From Ceriagrion tenellum (Eukaryota; Arthropoda; Insecta; Odonata; Coenagrionidae), in the NCBI GenBank assembly GCA_963169105.1, contig OY720634.1, positions 115,232,430 to 115,296,429 of the forward strand: a stretch of DNA of 64,000 nt, given 5' to 3'. A model generated the notes under the pieces. That model was not told where the DNA came from, did not search any database, and saw nothing but the letters and a program-made list of their open reading frames with translations. Each line of letters opens with the position of its first letter. Position 1 is the stretch's first letter. Positions 1 through 12,359 of this stretch are shown piece after piece. A program made the translations under genes and the position numbers.

Positions 1-1
1 C

Positions 2-460
2 ATAAAATCTTCAGACAAAGAGAAATATCTTGGAATTACCTTAGCTTCTGATATATCGTAGGGAACACAAATAAAAAACATACTCCACAGCATTAAAGAA
101 ACTAGTTTTTTTGTTAAGCGTATAACCGGAAGGTCCTTGGATGAAAAAGTAATAGAGTGCTACTTCGCTCTGGTTAGGCCACACCTCGAATACTCTGCGA
201 GCATTTGGGGCTCTGGTCCTAAAGATTTAACCGAAAAAATAATAAAATGCAATGAAAAGTTGCACGCTTTGTCAAAAACTGCTACGAGCGAACATGGTAT
301 TTCACAACTTTTAGAAGGGTTAAGGTGGGAACCCATAGAGACTCGGAGGCTAAAAGCTAGGCTCAGATTGATTGAGAAATTCAGAACTGGTGTGTATCAG
401 ATCGACAAAGAGAATATTAACACTACGCCTAACTACATCTCTAGGGCTGACAGAAGCTAG
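2..460 (+). mobile_element. LINE (family B, CR1/L2-like) reverse transcriptase C-terminal fragment
   Basis: A single frame runs from base 2 to the stop at 458-460, broken only by an in-frame TAG at 59-61. The translation has the post-catalytic thumb and C-terminal motifs of non-LTR reverse transcriptases: KYLGIT near the start, VRPHLEYSASIW at about codon 60, and a final ETRRLKARLRLI block. The last block and the following FRTGVYQ...ENI...YIS match the 3' parts of the family B copies at 28.2-28.6 kb and 48.9 kb. The copy is cut by the window edge on the left and ends at about 457, so it lacks the family tail. No ATG marks a real start. It is a dead internal fragment. Confidence 0.85.
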
Positions 461-906
461 TTAAGTTAAAAAAATTGAATATTTTAAGTAATTTATAAAA
501 TATAAAATGAATTTTCCCAAATATGTGACTCTTCTTAATTTAATTTTCTCGCCCGAATTCAATATATCCCAACATGCCATCAAAATCATCAAAGCCGTTT
601 TAGGGAAAAATCTAAACAAACACACAGAAATAGCTCGTTCGGTAGTATAAGATGTGATATTCGTCTTGGGCGTGATAACTTAATAACATAAAGTGTCCTC
701 ACCGTATGTGAGCTAAAAGTATGAATGTGATGTCTGTGTAGTCTAAAAAGATGAATGTATGTTCATCTTCTCCTCAAGGAGTGCAGTCAAGCATTTCAGA
801 TGCAGCAAAAACGGTGACTATTGTCGATTGTTTCGAATCCACTCTAGTACATCGACACTAACATTTGAAAAGTAACTCGGAGATGTCAAATATAATCGGC
901 TATATT
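461..906. other. No recognised feature
   Basis: AT-rich spacer between a LINE fragment and a MITE. I see no coding frame or repeat here. Confidence 0.5.
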
Positions 907-1132
907 TTAACCCTTTGAGTGCCAACCGAATTTATAGGTACTATGCTAAAATTGCCGAGGCATTTTTGCTTTAAGCTTCATAAGTAATCTGCATTTAGGT
1001 GCCATCTGTGAAAAATCAGTGAAATGCCAGCATCTAAGAGTGACATTGCAGGAGGAGCGCTATCGTGCTCCTGGCACTTTTCGCGAGAGACAGGAGGAGC
1101 GCGATAGCGCTCCCTGGCACTCTAAGGGTTAA
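907..1132. mobile_element. piggyBac-like MITE with TTAA target duplication
   Basis: A 218-bp element (911-1128) is flanked on both sides by TTAA (907-910 and 1129-1132), the target duplication of the piggyBac superfamily. Its ends are inverted repeats starting CCC: CCCTTTGAGTGCCA on the left and, read on the other strand, CCCTTAGAGTGCCA on the right (13 of 14 match). There is no coding capacity, so it would have to be mobilised in trans; no transposase is visible in the window. The right half holds two palindromic modules (see findings). Confidence 0.8.
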
Positions 1133-3519
1133 AACTATCTGTAGTCTGTATCTCTTTAACTGTGAAGGAATAGCTGTGATAGAATATTATGTCAGACTCA
1201 CGTTGACTCCTATTAAGAGCGGTCATTAACGAGCTGATAAAGAAGCAAACTTAGTCGATGGCAATGCCGATATTATCATACGTTGATAATGTCAACTACA
1301 TTTGTAGACAACATTCATTTTGTGGATATCATTGCCAACAGCGCAGCCTCTGCGGGAGACGATACTGTGAATCCATAATTGGCCTTCATTGGTGCGAGAT
1401 TTAAAACTGTCTGAACTTGGAGCTTGATTTTTTTCGACAGAGAGTAATGAAAACCTGAGAATTCCTAGGCTTTTTTGATACGGCGACCTTGTATTTCCTC
1501 TGGCTTGTGACTTCGTGTTTGAATAATGCAATCTAAATTGTAGCATTATCGTGTATATGTAAACGCGGAAATCACCACGTACTTCTATCCCTACGCCGGT
1601 TAAGTCATTTCGTTTTGAAACTTGGTTACTGGATAACACGAGTAAAAACTACTTTAAAGTATATTCAGAGACGTTGATAAATATACTCAGCCGTCGAAAA
1701 GACCTGCGATGAGGAGTTTTCATTTCTCGGCCACGGGAAGTGCGCTCGCTAAATGAAAGGAAGTGCTAATGTATGGTAACCTCGAGATCCTCCGGGATGA
1801 ATTTCAGGCGAGGTTTTCATGCAGCCGTTTTTTCGTTACCGAACCCTGCGTAGCCAATCAGAGTATGAGAACTCCACCGCAGGCTGTGTAGCCTTTCTGC
1901 TTTTGTTGTAGCCTGCGTCTACGGAGCTATGGCAGAGAGTTATAACCGACCATCGAGGTAGATGAAGAGGGCAATTGCTATAGTGACCGATGCTAAAAGT
2001 TGCAAAGTGGGTGTGGCCTGTCAGCCATCTTTCAGCGTCACCCGCCTTGCATGGTTTAAGGCCAAAACCAAAAGAAAATACTTGCTACGTTTCTGTATTG
2101 TCCCTTCAAAAATGAACAACCCAATTATTTGAAGCAATTTTTTCCCGTCAGAAATAAAAAGTCAAATGTAACCACTGGAATGACTCCTGAATTTTATAAT
2201 CACCCCCCCCCCCCCAACATAGAACAACCACCTTTCAAAAATATTTTTCTGTTGTCGGAGCACGATTATGGAACAGTATTTTCAAGGATATTAAGGATTC
2301 CGTCTCTTTATCTGTATTCAAGCAAAGATGTTTTTCATTATCTGCAAGCCCATGAAAGAGTGTGCCTTGTAGTTTTTTTCTTTTTTTCTGTTTTTTTAAT
2401 TTTTACTTTACATAATGTATCCGCCCATGCCTATTCATTTTTGTTGGTAACACATGCACTCCAAATATTGTATAAATTCTATATGTTCCTAATAGACGAT
2501 GAAAAAGTCCCAGAACAATAAATTAAATTTGCAAACCTCGATTTTTATACCTAATTTTGCAATTTTACGATTTTTTCATTGAAAACTCAACCGAAATCAG
2601 CCTGCAATTAAGGCTTTAACATGGATTCCCCTAACATATATTTTTATATTTAAATCAATTATATTCCGCATTTTCGGCGAAAATTATGGTAAAATCAAGG
2701 AGAACCTATAGCTTTAAGTAACCAATGTATGTTTCAAGAGTTGATTGTCTTAAATTTCGATCAGATGGTGGGTATTCCTGCTTTACATATGTTAATTCGC
2801 ACATTCTATCGTTCTATCAAAAGAAAAGTAAGGAAAGAGCTAGGATGAGCAAAGTGGCTGTTATTTCAGTTGCCAGGCTACAGCTTGATGACGTAATACC
2901 CTCTCCATCCGCCTCGATGGAAATGACGCTTTCTGCCTGTCGTTTGCTGGTCACGTGATTCTTTTACGAGGAACTGTGCGTCATATTCAGAGTGCTGACG
3001 TATTTTGAGCTTAGGCTGAGCTGCCCGTCGCCAATACTTCATGCGAACATCCATTTATCTTCTTAAAACTACTCAGCGAAGTTCACATCTCCACAATGAA
3101 TAGGAATTATTAGGTAGATTGAACGCGTCGCGGTTTTCCACTGTCATCTGTTTTCATCCAATGCTGCCATGAAAATGTATGGGTGACGTATGTGTGGGAG
3201 ACGACCAGTGCAACGACGCATAAACGGCTACCTGAAAAACATAGCTTTGAAATGGTAGAAGCCGTGCCACGTTTAATTTCGAATCCCATATCCTCGATGA
3301 AATAAGGCGGAGAGGTGGGGTTGAGAACGCGCGAATATAAAATGTAAATAATGCTCCGGGAGTTCACGCATGCTCGGCCGTGAGTATGACTCATCGTGCG
3401 TGACCGCTTTACGTAAACGGTAGCACACCAATAGCGTAGACGCGCCGGCTGAAAGTGGTCGGTCGACCGACTGAGCGACGATTCCAAATCTGGAACTCAT
3501 TCCCGATTCACACTGCCGG
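1133..3519. other. No recognised gene; poly-C run
   Basis: Two short minus-strand open frames (1292-1639 and 3110-3487) show no motif I recognise and look fortuitous. A run of C lies at about 2202-2214. The part around 3200-3500 is richer in CpG than its surroundings. Confidence 0.4.
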
Positions 3520-3524
3520 CACAA

Positions 3525-3690
3525 CCTTTCTTTTTAAAAACTCTCTTTGGGAGTTTTCAAAGAACTATGGAGCTAGTGGTAAAATCATTCGCCAGGACTG
3601 GGCATCGAAATCATATCCCTCGATTTCGCGCCTAGTGCTCTAACCAAATAAGCTACCAAGGTGTCCCCTTCCATTGTGAATCTCATGGGG
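3525..3690 (-). repeat. tRNA-derived SINE, minus copy
   Basis: Read on the minus strand this has a tRNA-like head with a box A region (TAGCTTATTTGGTTAGAGCA) followed about 25 bases later by a degenerate box B (TGATTTCGATGCC), then CCCAG and a body including GAATGATTTT. It ends near TAGCTCCATAGTTCTTTGAAAA, which matches the end of the plus-strand copy at 3830-4010. It is a SINE rather than a tRNA gene because the acceptor stem is missing and a non-tRNA body follows. Confidence 0.65.
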
Positions 3691-3829
3691 GCGGAGCAAG
3701 TTGCCCTCACAGGCACCGTGGACATAATGCCCGAGGTATCCGTATACGAGCGCTAAGTGCTGCAGTCCACGAGGTAAAGCCCAACTTTAAACATAAAGGT
3801 GTTTACTTCGGACATTTTCAAAGAACCAG

Positions 3830-4010
3830 GGAATATGCAGATTAGCGGTTAGAGCACTCGGCGCGATATCGAGGAATATGGGTTAGATTCACAGCCCAGG
3901 GGTATGATTTTTCCACTGTGAATTTCACACAATAGTGCGATCACTAGCGGGCGACTCCGTTGGAGTAAATGCGCGGCTAGCTCCGTGATTCTTTGAAAAT
4001 TTGGTTATCA
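3830..4010 (+). repeat. tRNA-derived SINE, plus copy
   Basis: Box A-like TAGCGGTTAGAGCACTCGG at about 3845, decayed box B GGGTTAGATTCAC at about 3881, then the shared body TATGATTTTTCCACTGTGAATTTCACAC and an end AGCTCCGTGATTCTTTGAAAA. It is in inverted orientation to the copy at 3525-3690. The body motif recurs at 19.1 kb and 38.5 kb. Confidence 0.65.
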
Positions 4011-4374
4011 GTTTCTTGTTATCATTCAGTGCTTATAATAACTCTATAATCTAGTGCTGCCAAATATTACTTAGCTGTTATTTTTTTAGTGACTAATGAA
4101 TCTGGGAGAGTGCAAAGTTACACTGATCATTCTGGAAGATGAATAAATGTATGCGGATTAGTCATGTTCGTTGCGCCTATGGCGGTGTGAAACGCATTAC
4201 GAGGGTAGGATTCATCTGAGGAATTGTCAGGTCAAAGGACGTCACTATAAATGATTGTCGTGTGACCGCATGTTTCAATGAATGAAAGACAGTTCAGGAG
4301 GAACTAAAATTAGTGGAGACTAACGTCACTTGAACTCTTTAAGTATGATAAATATATATAAGTCTGCACAAAAA

Positions 4375-4612
4375 GATAAGATAAACCTGGAAGTGCTTTG
4401 TATGGTGGGTAGGAAAGGGAAACTTCCTTGTGAGATATGGAGGCAAATCCGGTGGGTGGAAACGGTAATGAGGGGCGAGGGGTTGCTTAGAGCAGTGATA
4501 GTGATGAGGCAAGTGGAAATGGGAAGGAAGAAAAAAGGCTTCATGGTTACGAGGTGAAAAAGGGAAGGGTAGGGCGTACTCTGAGATGAAGAAAGAAGAT
4601 TTATCGGTGAAA
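4375..4612 (+). mobile_element. RTE-like LINE C-terminal fragment (family C)
   Basis: The plus-strand frame contains EVLCMVGRKGKL, a WVETVMRGEGLLRAV block and a GRKKKGFMV block in the order of the RTE-type LINE C-terminus (NEEVL...RKL, W.GH.LR..GLL..., GRGRPR...). The first block is close to EVLDMVGEGRKLV in the minus-strand fragment at 53.3-53.65 kb, so I group them as family C. It is truncated at both ends and broken by stops (for example TGA at about 4555). No full open reading frame remains. Confidence 0.6.
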
Positions 4613-4742
4613 AAAATTCTTTTGTAAAATCTATCCCTTGTAAAAATCTATAGTATCTTTAGGGACTTCCATTTAAACCTACCCTAAGTGGTTGGTTACA
4701 TATTTATAAATTAAAAGTATATATTGAAGTTAAATGTAGGAT

Positions 4743-5357
4743 TTGGTCGATCTACATATTCGCCCGCATATTTCCGACCCGTCCACCATGTTCAGCAACC
4801 CAAAAAATATGGTGCCATTTCTAAATTCAACCCTCTTGATGGAGCTTCCCTTCCATAAATTTGAGAAATTTTATCGGCAGAATCTATTGTCTTTTCGTCG
4901 CAGCATACTGCAGCAATTCGCGAGCCGAAAGGCGCGAGGAATTCGTAAAGCTCACGAAGAAGGCCTTGCACCTTACCATCTCTTCAGCATGCAAATTCAC
5001 TGCGTAGTGTACATCGGTATATTAGGTGCAGGAGGTGACCTTTGCGCTATTACTTATGGGAGTAGATTCCATAGGCATAACGCGCGGTCGGGGTCTCTAC
5101 AATTCGTTAAGGTCACGAAGCTCCCGAAAGGAATTCGTAAAGCTCACGAAGAAGGCCTTGCACCTTACCATCTCTTCAGCATGGAAATCCACTGCGTAGT
5201 GTACATCGGTATATTAGGTGCAGGAGGTGACCTTTGCGTTATTACTTATGGGAGTAGATTCCATAGGCATAACGCGCGGTCGAGGCCTCTACAATACAAA
5301 TGGAATCAATGGGTCATCCGCGAGACTGCTCCCATACACGACCGTAGTAACTGTTAA
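4743..5357 (+). CDS. Unrecognised 204-codon open frame with a 64-codon tandem repeat
   Basis: An open frame contains two direct copies of a 192-bp unit (copy 1 from 4938, copy 2 from 5130 to about 5295). As 192 is 64 codons, the repeat stays in frame: each unit begins GIRKAHEEGLAPYHLFS and runs through CVVYIGILGAGGDLC to SRFHRHNARS. Counted by eye, the copies differ at about five of 166 positions. I recognise no domain. The openness may be a by-product of duplicating one open unit, so this may be a minisatellite-like repeat and not a gene. The first ATG is at 4788; the earlier start at 4743 is a TTG. Confidence 0.2.
   Translation: MVDLHIRPHISDPSTMFSNPKNMVPFLNSTLLMELPFHKFEKFYRQNLLSFRRSILQQFASRKARGIRKAHEEGLAPYHLFSMQIHCVVYIGILGAGGDLCAITYGSRFHRHNARSGSLQFVKVTKLPKGIRKAHEEGLAPYHLFSMEIHCVVYIGILGAGGDLCVITYGSRFHRHNARSRPLQYKWNQWVIRETAPIHDRSNC
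4938..5295 (+). repeat. 192-bp tandem duplication
   Basis: Starts of the two units (GGAATTCGTAAAGCTCACGA) are at 4938 and 5130; their CTCTACAAT ends are at 5095-5103 and 5287-5295, again 192 apart. The unit junction carries a shorter imperfect echo of the unit start (AATTCGTTAAGGTCACGAAG at about 5101). Confidence 0.95.
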
Positions 5358-5949
5358 CGGTTTACTGATCAGCTTTCAAATTCTGAATCATTTGGTTCTG
5401 ATTTTCCTTTTGGTAAGTTCGACGGAGCACAAAGTAAATCGGTCCTTTTGAAATCGAAATGAAGAATGTGAATTGCATTTCCCTCTACATGTAGTAATTC
5501 CTAATTTTTCCGTTGCTAGGTTTCTTCACTTTCACATCTTTCCTTTAATATCTTCCTACCGTGGTTGTAACCCTCGTGTTACATTGATCTCATAAAAAGA
5601 AATTAATTCGACAGGAGAGGACGCTTTAGGGGCGATTGTTAGGTTGAAATACAACGTAGTGATTACCTACGCGTGAGATAAAGCCTAGTTCAAGATCTAT
5701 AAAAACTGTTCAATAAACAATACTTGAAATTAATAACCAAGCTGGCCATGATAGTGTGAAGATTCTTTATCTTGCCTAGATTTCGGAAACTTACGGATAG
5801 TCGAAAGGAGTTGTAAATCCCAACATAGTTGACATTAGAAACTTATTTCATCGCATTCAGGAAATCCATTGTTTCGTGAAATGTGAATGCGTGTCTAACA
5901 TAGTAATAGATCGCATATAGGTACGTCTGAATAAGATTTATGAATTGCA
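5358..5949. other. No recognised feature
   Basis: AT-rich sequence without recognisable coding or repeat structure. Confidence 0.45.
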
Positions 5950-6180
5950 TGGAGTATGTTCAAGACAAGAGACGGGACAAATTGACCATGTGTTAATGAA
6001 AGTCAGAGTTGAAAATACGTAGAATGGTGACGCACAGTAATCAAAAGACTATAGTTTTGGGAAATAAATATATGAATTATCCCGATTGGTGAGGACTTGA
6101 ATAATTGCAGTCAATGAGGGCCAGGAGAAGACCGGTTTGGTAGTTGCGGTCTCTGACTTTACGATTGGTAATTAAAGTGA
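5950..6180 (+). mobile_element. Possible LINE endonuclease remnant
   Basis: The plus strand encodes QIDHVLMKVRVEN at about 5977, resembling the conserved (N)QIDHVL motif of the apurinic endonuclease domain of LINEs. The preceding bases can be read as RDG in another frame, as in SPDG...NQIDH. About 130 bases later a frame reads GQEKTGLVVAVSDF, similar in position and shape to the DHYLVVAK motif. Frames change and stops are common. The assignment rests on short motifs only. Confidence 0.35.
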
Positions 6181-9100
6181 TGAATAAAGATTAGCCTTGA
6201 GTACGGCAGGAGCGGTGACCTTCCCATCGGAGGCTGCAAATGAAACATACAAACGTCAATTTTTTCGAGGTGAGTCGCGAATGACTGGGTACTACGGTGA
6301 TGTCATGTTTTAGGATTTGGAAACTAAATACTCAAGCGCTAAAGTGGGAAAATTCGCAATGAATGGAAAGCATAACTTGATTAAGAATAGAACTGGGATA
6401 TTACGAAAGCCTATCAGGCGCATTCGCCAGTTAAGGCAGTAAGAGCGAAATATCATTTCACCTAGAAATCAATGAAGTTGGTCTCGTTTTAAAGAAAAAT
6501 ACTTCACCCTTCCGAAGAAATCAAAATATCAACCCCTTACCGTACTACTTTCCGAGACATTTGACGAAAAATACAGGACCATTTACATGGGAAATAGTAC
6601 GCGTATGCTCTACAGAGAGACGTTATTTAAAAAAAGGAATTTCTAACACCTATATCTCGTCAAAAAACTGTTGTGTATTGATATGAGTGTAGTTTGTGTT
6701 TTCTCAAATATTTTTGAAAATAAATCATTCTGTCACCGCCGTAATTTTTTCAGGATCACAAGAAACCTTCCGTTTTAAAGGAGTTTCAAACGTACCGCGC
6801 TAAAAAAATGAGTCAACTGGAATACTTATGATTTAATTTATATTAAATTATTACGATTTTCAGTAATATTAAAGTATATTATTGCGTCATTAATAATTCA
6901 ATATTTTATTCATGCTCCCCACAGCTGCAGAAATTAAAACATATAATTTGAATATGGTCTCTATAATGATTAGGATTCTATCTCGCTCAAACTACCTTAA
7001 CACACCAAGTCGTCTTGATGCCAAGCGAATCATCTTGGTCGAGTCAAAGAATTTTTCCACGGCAATTTTCCTCTCTTGGGGGTTTTCCAATCATTAAAAA
7101 AAATAACAATGATAAGTATTTTAGGAAAGTCTACAAGAGATAAATGTAGGAAAGACAGAGTGCTGGGTTTTTGGTAAACTGCTACTGTCGCGTTAACACG
7201 AAACCTATCGAAGCATACATGAAGTGGATCTCAATTGCCAAAGGCCGATACGAGCAGCCAGCAGCAAAACACAAAGAACATAACATGAAAAACAGAACCG
7301 AGCGAATCCTCGAAATATAGCAGGTTGCTGTACGACTTTTACTTTTCGCAGACACGCAAGAAAGTCATCAGAGCAATCCACCAAATAAAAAGGATTCAAG
7401 CGAGTGCGACTCACGTAAAATCAGCCATAGAGACAGGGGTGGTAAATAACATAAAGTCACCTTATTTATCGTTTGTAAAACGGCAATCATGGGGATGAAC
7501 ATTTCGAAGGGGGAATTTTGGCACGAGATGTTAACATGAAGCTCTGCCTCCATCACTATGTAAGACTTAACCCAGGCCATGGCAACCTTTGCATCTATCA
7601 GTATTTAGTTGTTTGCCGTCTCTGGCTGTGAAAGCGTCGCTAAAATTAACTGCAGGCGTGGGTGGCCTCGGTAACAGCTAATTGCTCCCCCTGTTTCTCT
7701 GATGACCTCAATGTTTACGAACGCTCAGGCAATAAACATTGTTGCCGCAATAGAACAGGGCTTCAACTTGCTCCCTTCTCAAGCCGTGGGGATTCGGGAT
7801 GAGTTTCGGAATCATATCACAAAACGCAAGATGGAAAATATGTTTAGGCTAAGATATTTTAGATTTCGAGCACATATTAGATAAACTTTTGATTAGGGCA
7901 TAAATATAGGATTTGGTTAGCTAGAGTAGGTACTAGCTTTCCTTCCATCAGGACTTGGTATGGATTTCCGGCATAGGCGGAGATGTTAGAGCGAAATCCT
8001 GATCCCAACTCGGGCTGTATATGGAGACAACATTAAGTGCATTACTCTTATCTTCGCATTGGGCGTCCTACTATAGACGACTTCTACTTTGGTCTATTTT
8101 CTCCTTCCATTAACCGTACACTAATGCCAAAGTCGGATTTTACTCCACCCACACTTCTCTTCCAAATCAATATTTCCCTCACTAACCAACCTCCCCATAC
8201 CTAAACAGACATGATAACAGTTGTGTACCGCCTCCCCAAACAATAAACAAAGGGAAAAACTCGGAGATACTCTACGGACGGAGGAAACGGTTTCAGGCTT
8301 CATTTCTTTTTAGTTATCCGTCACGGAAAAAATGAAAAATAACTTGAATGAACTCAACTTTCTGAATTCAGTCTAAACGACGAACATATTTTGACACTTT
8401 GTCATAATTAGGCTTCACTTCAAGATGGCATAACTTGTTGAAACTCCGATAATTTCAATCAAATGTATGAAGTGGTTATTTCCCATTTCCTTCGTGATAC
8501 GCAGGATAATACCGAAGAATATGAGATAGGGAAATCAACCCAATAAGATGGTATAACTCCGTTGATTTCAGTTAGAAAGCTCATATAGATAAACTGGTAT
8601 CTTAGGCTCGCTTCACATAAGGATATTTTTCATTAATCGCTAGTCAGAAATATTCCCAGCGTTCCACACTATATGCAGCGCAACTCAGCCTGCCACAGTG
8701 CAGCAGGCGCTTGCTTTTACCAGAAGAGGGAACCAATGGAAGGAACCAAACTAAATACAAGGAAATCGTCAGACAAAAATTCGAGAGTTTTTTCCCTCTT
8801 TCTGACATCATTCAAATTATCCTGGGTCAGGAGAATATCTGTCACTCGTGATAAATGGCACTGGGGAATAGAGAAGTGTCCCTAGTTTGTTGCAGAAACT
8901 AGTACGGTAGTCCCTCTTCTGGACACGAAAGCGAGCTACGTTTTCTTCCCGGAAGTAAAGAACAATAGATTTTTGGATTATCCATGAACAAAAGGCACCT
9001 CAGTACAGAATCCACAGGACCTCTTGGATAATAGGATTTCTACTTGGATAATAATGAATTTTCTACTTAAATACCCGTTTGTCTCTCGCATAATATACCT

Positions 9101-10970
9101 GCAAAACAAAACGTAAGTCGACTTATCAGAATTATGGTTACGTTTTATTATTCAAACTTCCGCAAACCTTGTCACGATGTAATAATTTGGAAAAATGCCT
9201 CGTAGAAGTACAAATAACCGACATTAGGTAATGAGTCTTCCATCGATAGCTGTTGCGATATACCTATTCATCACGTAAATCAGAAAGAACAATGTTTCTA
9301 TTCACTTTTTTCGTAAGATACGATAGCCAATTCGTCTAGATTTCGTGGATTTTTTTATGCACTTCGTACATATCAACGAATAGTACTCAGCGCAGAGTTT
9401 TAAGAGTATGTTTTAGACAAGTAACTATAGCTTATCGTAAGTTACAATTTCTTAAAACAGTCTTCGAATCCGCTTGTAAAAAGTTTCAAGGGCTTGATAT
9501 TCTGTGCATATTGCATAAACTGGAACGCCTTTCATGGATACATGTCGTAAGAAAATAGATCGTAGGTTTGCGAATGCAATATATCAGCCATAGGCTTCTA
9601 CATGAGTAACTAGCAATAACTCTCAAATTACCCTTATCTCTCTAATCACCCCTCAAGGAGACTCCGGCGCAGAGGAAATGGCAAATTGTCGAATGTCGAC
9701 GCGGAAATTACCCTGAAAAAAGTTATTTTTATTCTTTTCCATTTCGTTTTGTACTTTTCCATTAGGGAATACTTCAAAGGGTTGCTCGGCATAGATGAAG
9801 ACTAATAGTGTCAAACTATATGTGTCGGTCATGCGAGGACTTGCAGTATATAGGTAATGCTGCAAAATGGACGGTCTTCGCGTGTCTTCCTCGAGACGAC
9901 TGCGGCAATTAGCACTGAGTACGCATACAGTTCAACATCTCCTGTTTTCTCAGGCGGTAGGATAGCGACCGATGGGTTTTCACTGGCACTTCCATAGCGA
10001 GTGCCTTTCTCCTCAGTGGAGCTATATTCACGATCGATGACTCTAGCAATCTAAAGTGCGATACCAATTCATACCTATTTAAGGTCTATCAAGAATTATC
10101 TATTCAATTAACAAAAGCCTTGTTGACCGATCCCTTACACAAAGCTTTAGAGAAAAGTAAACATAATATAGCCTGCGTGCTAGGAATTTCAGAACTTGCA
10201 TACCTCCTCTTCCATTTTTTTCTTCAAAGTTTTTTCTCGAATTTCAATGCCGGAAAACGAGCTTCCGGGTGAAAATATTCTCAACTGGCGTTGCCGTGCC
10301 TTGCACCTGGTATCATACAATCTCGTGATTATTATGTTTGGCTTATGTGGGTGTAATCTCAAGCAATAACATTCGAGAGGGTTTGGAGGCGTGTAAACAA
10401 AGGTCTCATTTACATCAATAATCCGCGCCAGTCGTTATCGCCTCTATTCTTGGGTGGTTTCCACTCTGTCCTTGGCCACTTTTGCTCGCGAGGAACCGGT
10501 ATGCAATAACGTAACTAACTAGCGTAGGGAAACGAGAAAGACAAAATCCCAGACACCATGCCGAATTTATATTCTTCTCCATCACTTGGGACCGTGCCCC
10601 GTTTGGACAAATAGAAAGGAAAGTTGGAAATATTTTCCTCTCACACCTCCGAGAATAGTGAGTGAGGTCGTTAGACTTGGAAACACTCTTGGAATTAGTG
10701 ACAAAAAGAAGGATTGAATAGTCTGAGACAGAGTTGGGAAAACAAAGAACAGACAGGCTATGACTATTACAGGTCTGACCTCCATGACTACTACAGGTCT
10801 ACAAATCGTTACGGGTCGTTGACAACAATCAAATGTAAGAGTCTTCGACACAATCCAGCTTTCCTGGGACTCGATTAGTAGCCTCTTGATGCTAGTTTTA
10901 AATTGTTAATCTTTGAGCTAAATCTTGGTTTAACATGCGCTGGGGATCAACTCAACAATAATACCGTATT
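6181..10970. other. Long stretch without recognised genes
   Basis: Only short open frames occur, on both strands, none with a motif I recognise. At 10759-10802 the words ATGACTATTACAGGTCT and ATGACTACTACAGGTCT form a short direct repeat. It may hold introns, intergenic DNA or repeats too old to recognise. Confidence 0.4.
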
Positions 10971-11015
10971 ATTGAGCTGATATAACCCCGGCATGGGTTG
11001 AATCCCAGTAAATCT
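10925..11015 (+). repeat. Possible SINE remnant with box B-like word
   Basis: GGGTTGAATCCCAG at about 10994 resembles the tRNA box B and the CCCAG that follows it in the other SINEs here. Just upstream is a small palindrome, CAATAATACCGTATTATTG. No clear box A is present. Confidence 0.3.
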
Positions 11016-12359
11016 CTCAATAGCCTCCTCCTTTTCCAGTCCATTCTTCCTAGAAGGTAAATGTTCGTGGCTATCAGATGCATTGCCTTTTATTGTTAGA
11101 AAAGTTTGAAGCTAAAAAATTACAGAATATATTGCCTTACTTATTCTACGTAATATAGAACACTCTTAAAGTATCCAATCGTCAAAATTTAATTTTGCTA
11201 ATACAAAAAAATAAAAATGAGTTGTTGAGAACTTCACCCAGCATTCAAAGCAACCGTTGGACCCAACTTCTAAGTATTACTCACGCCTTCCACGTTGAAA
11301 TATTATCATTTAGAAAAGAAAGAGTCGTAAATTACGCTAACTCTTGGACAATATTCAGAGATAGGAAAATCACACAAACTTCTGTTCAGAATTAGAATCA
11401 TCAGCAACGTCTTTCCAGTTAAGTTTTTTTTTTTTAATTCCAGTATGGAAGAGTGAATTGTTCCCCATTTTATTCCATCATTTTCAAGGGAATTTCGAAT
11501 AATTTCTTTTCCTGGCATCATACAATGCAAAGCCAGACGTACACTCAAGTTTTACTCATGGTGTTTATTGAGGACAATGCGGTTGATTCTGGGAAGGTTC
11601 TTGCTCGCTACCGCCATTTCCACGCTGTTGTTTGTAGTCTCGAGATGGAAAAGATCACCAGTTTTAGAGAGGCAAACGTCTAGAATGTGTGCTCGCGCCA
11701 AGTACGATAGATACGTAGCTACAATATTAAAAATTTTTCATCGTTTTTTCTGCAAATACAAGCAAGCCTCATTTATGTAGAGAGTTGATTTCGTTTTTAA
11801 AAGCTGGGTACATTCTTCAACGGTATTTTTTAGCTTCACTTTTCTTATAGCATGGAAGTGAGCCAAAATCAAGATAGTAGCAATGTTTAAATGTAACTCA
11901 TTTCTGAGTTTTCTTTTTAATCTAGGATTACGACTTTTTTTAATTCCTCAGAGACAGCGCGAAAGAAAGAAATTTTTTGGAAAAGTATTCACAGCTGTTT
12001 AGTTTCAAGTTTAGTTTTTTAAGCTCTCATGTCAAACTGTTTTAGATCCATGGACACTCGCTTCATGTGCCAAAACGCAGTGTTCCTGGCGTGGTGTGGA
12101 CCCAAAACTTAAAAAAATGGGCCTGTCATTTCTGTCATAGACTCCAAAGATTCTCAACACTCCTTCCCTCATGAGTCCCGTCATCCCCGCTTGTCAACGC
12201 ATCCCGAATTTCCCTTCTTCAAAATAGCCACCGGTATCTCGAGCGAACAAGATGATATCGTGAACTTGCCTTCCATGAGCGTATCCATACACATCAGGCG
12301 ATCGTTTAAATGAGTGAATTTCGGTGTTAGCTAATTTATTTCTCTTCTGCATATCCATT
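11016..12359. other. No recognised feature
   Basis: AT-rich, with short open frames at 11195-11780 on both strands that have no recognisable motif. Confidence 0.4.

Noticed and set aside
2202..2214. Poly-C run as a functional element
   Set aside because: A simple homopolymer with no associated structure.
3840..3910. Possible tRNA gene
   Set aside because: Box A and B-like words are present, but there is no acceptor stem pairing, box B is degenerate and a shared non-tRNA body follows; it is a SINE.
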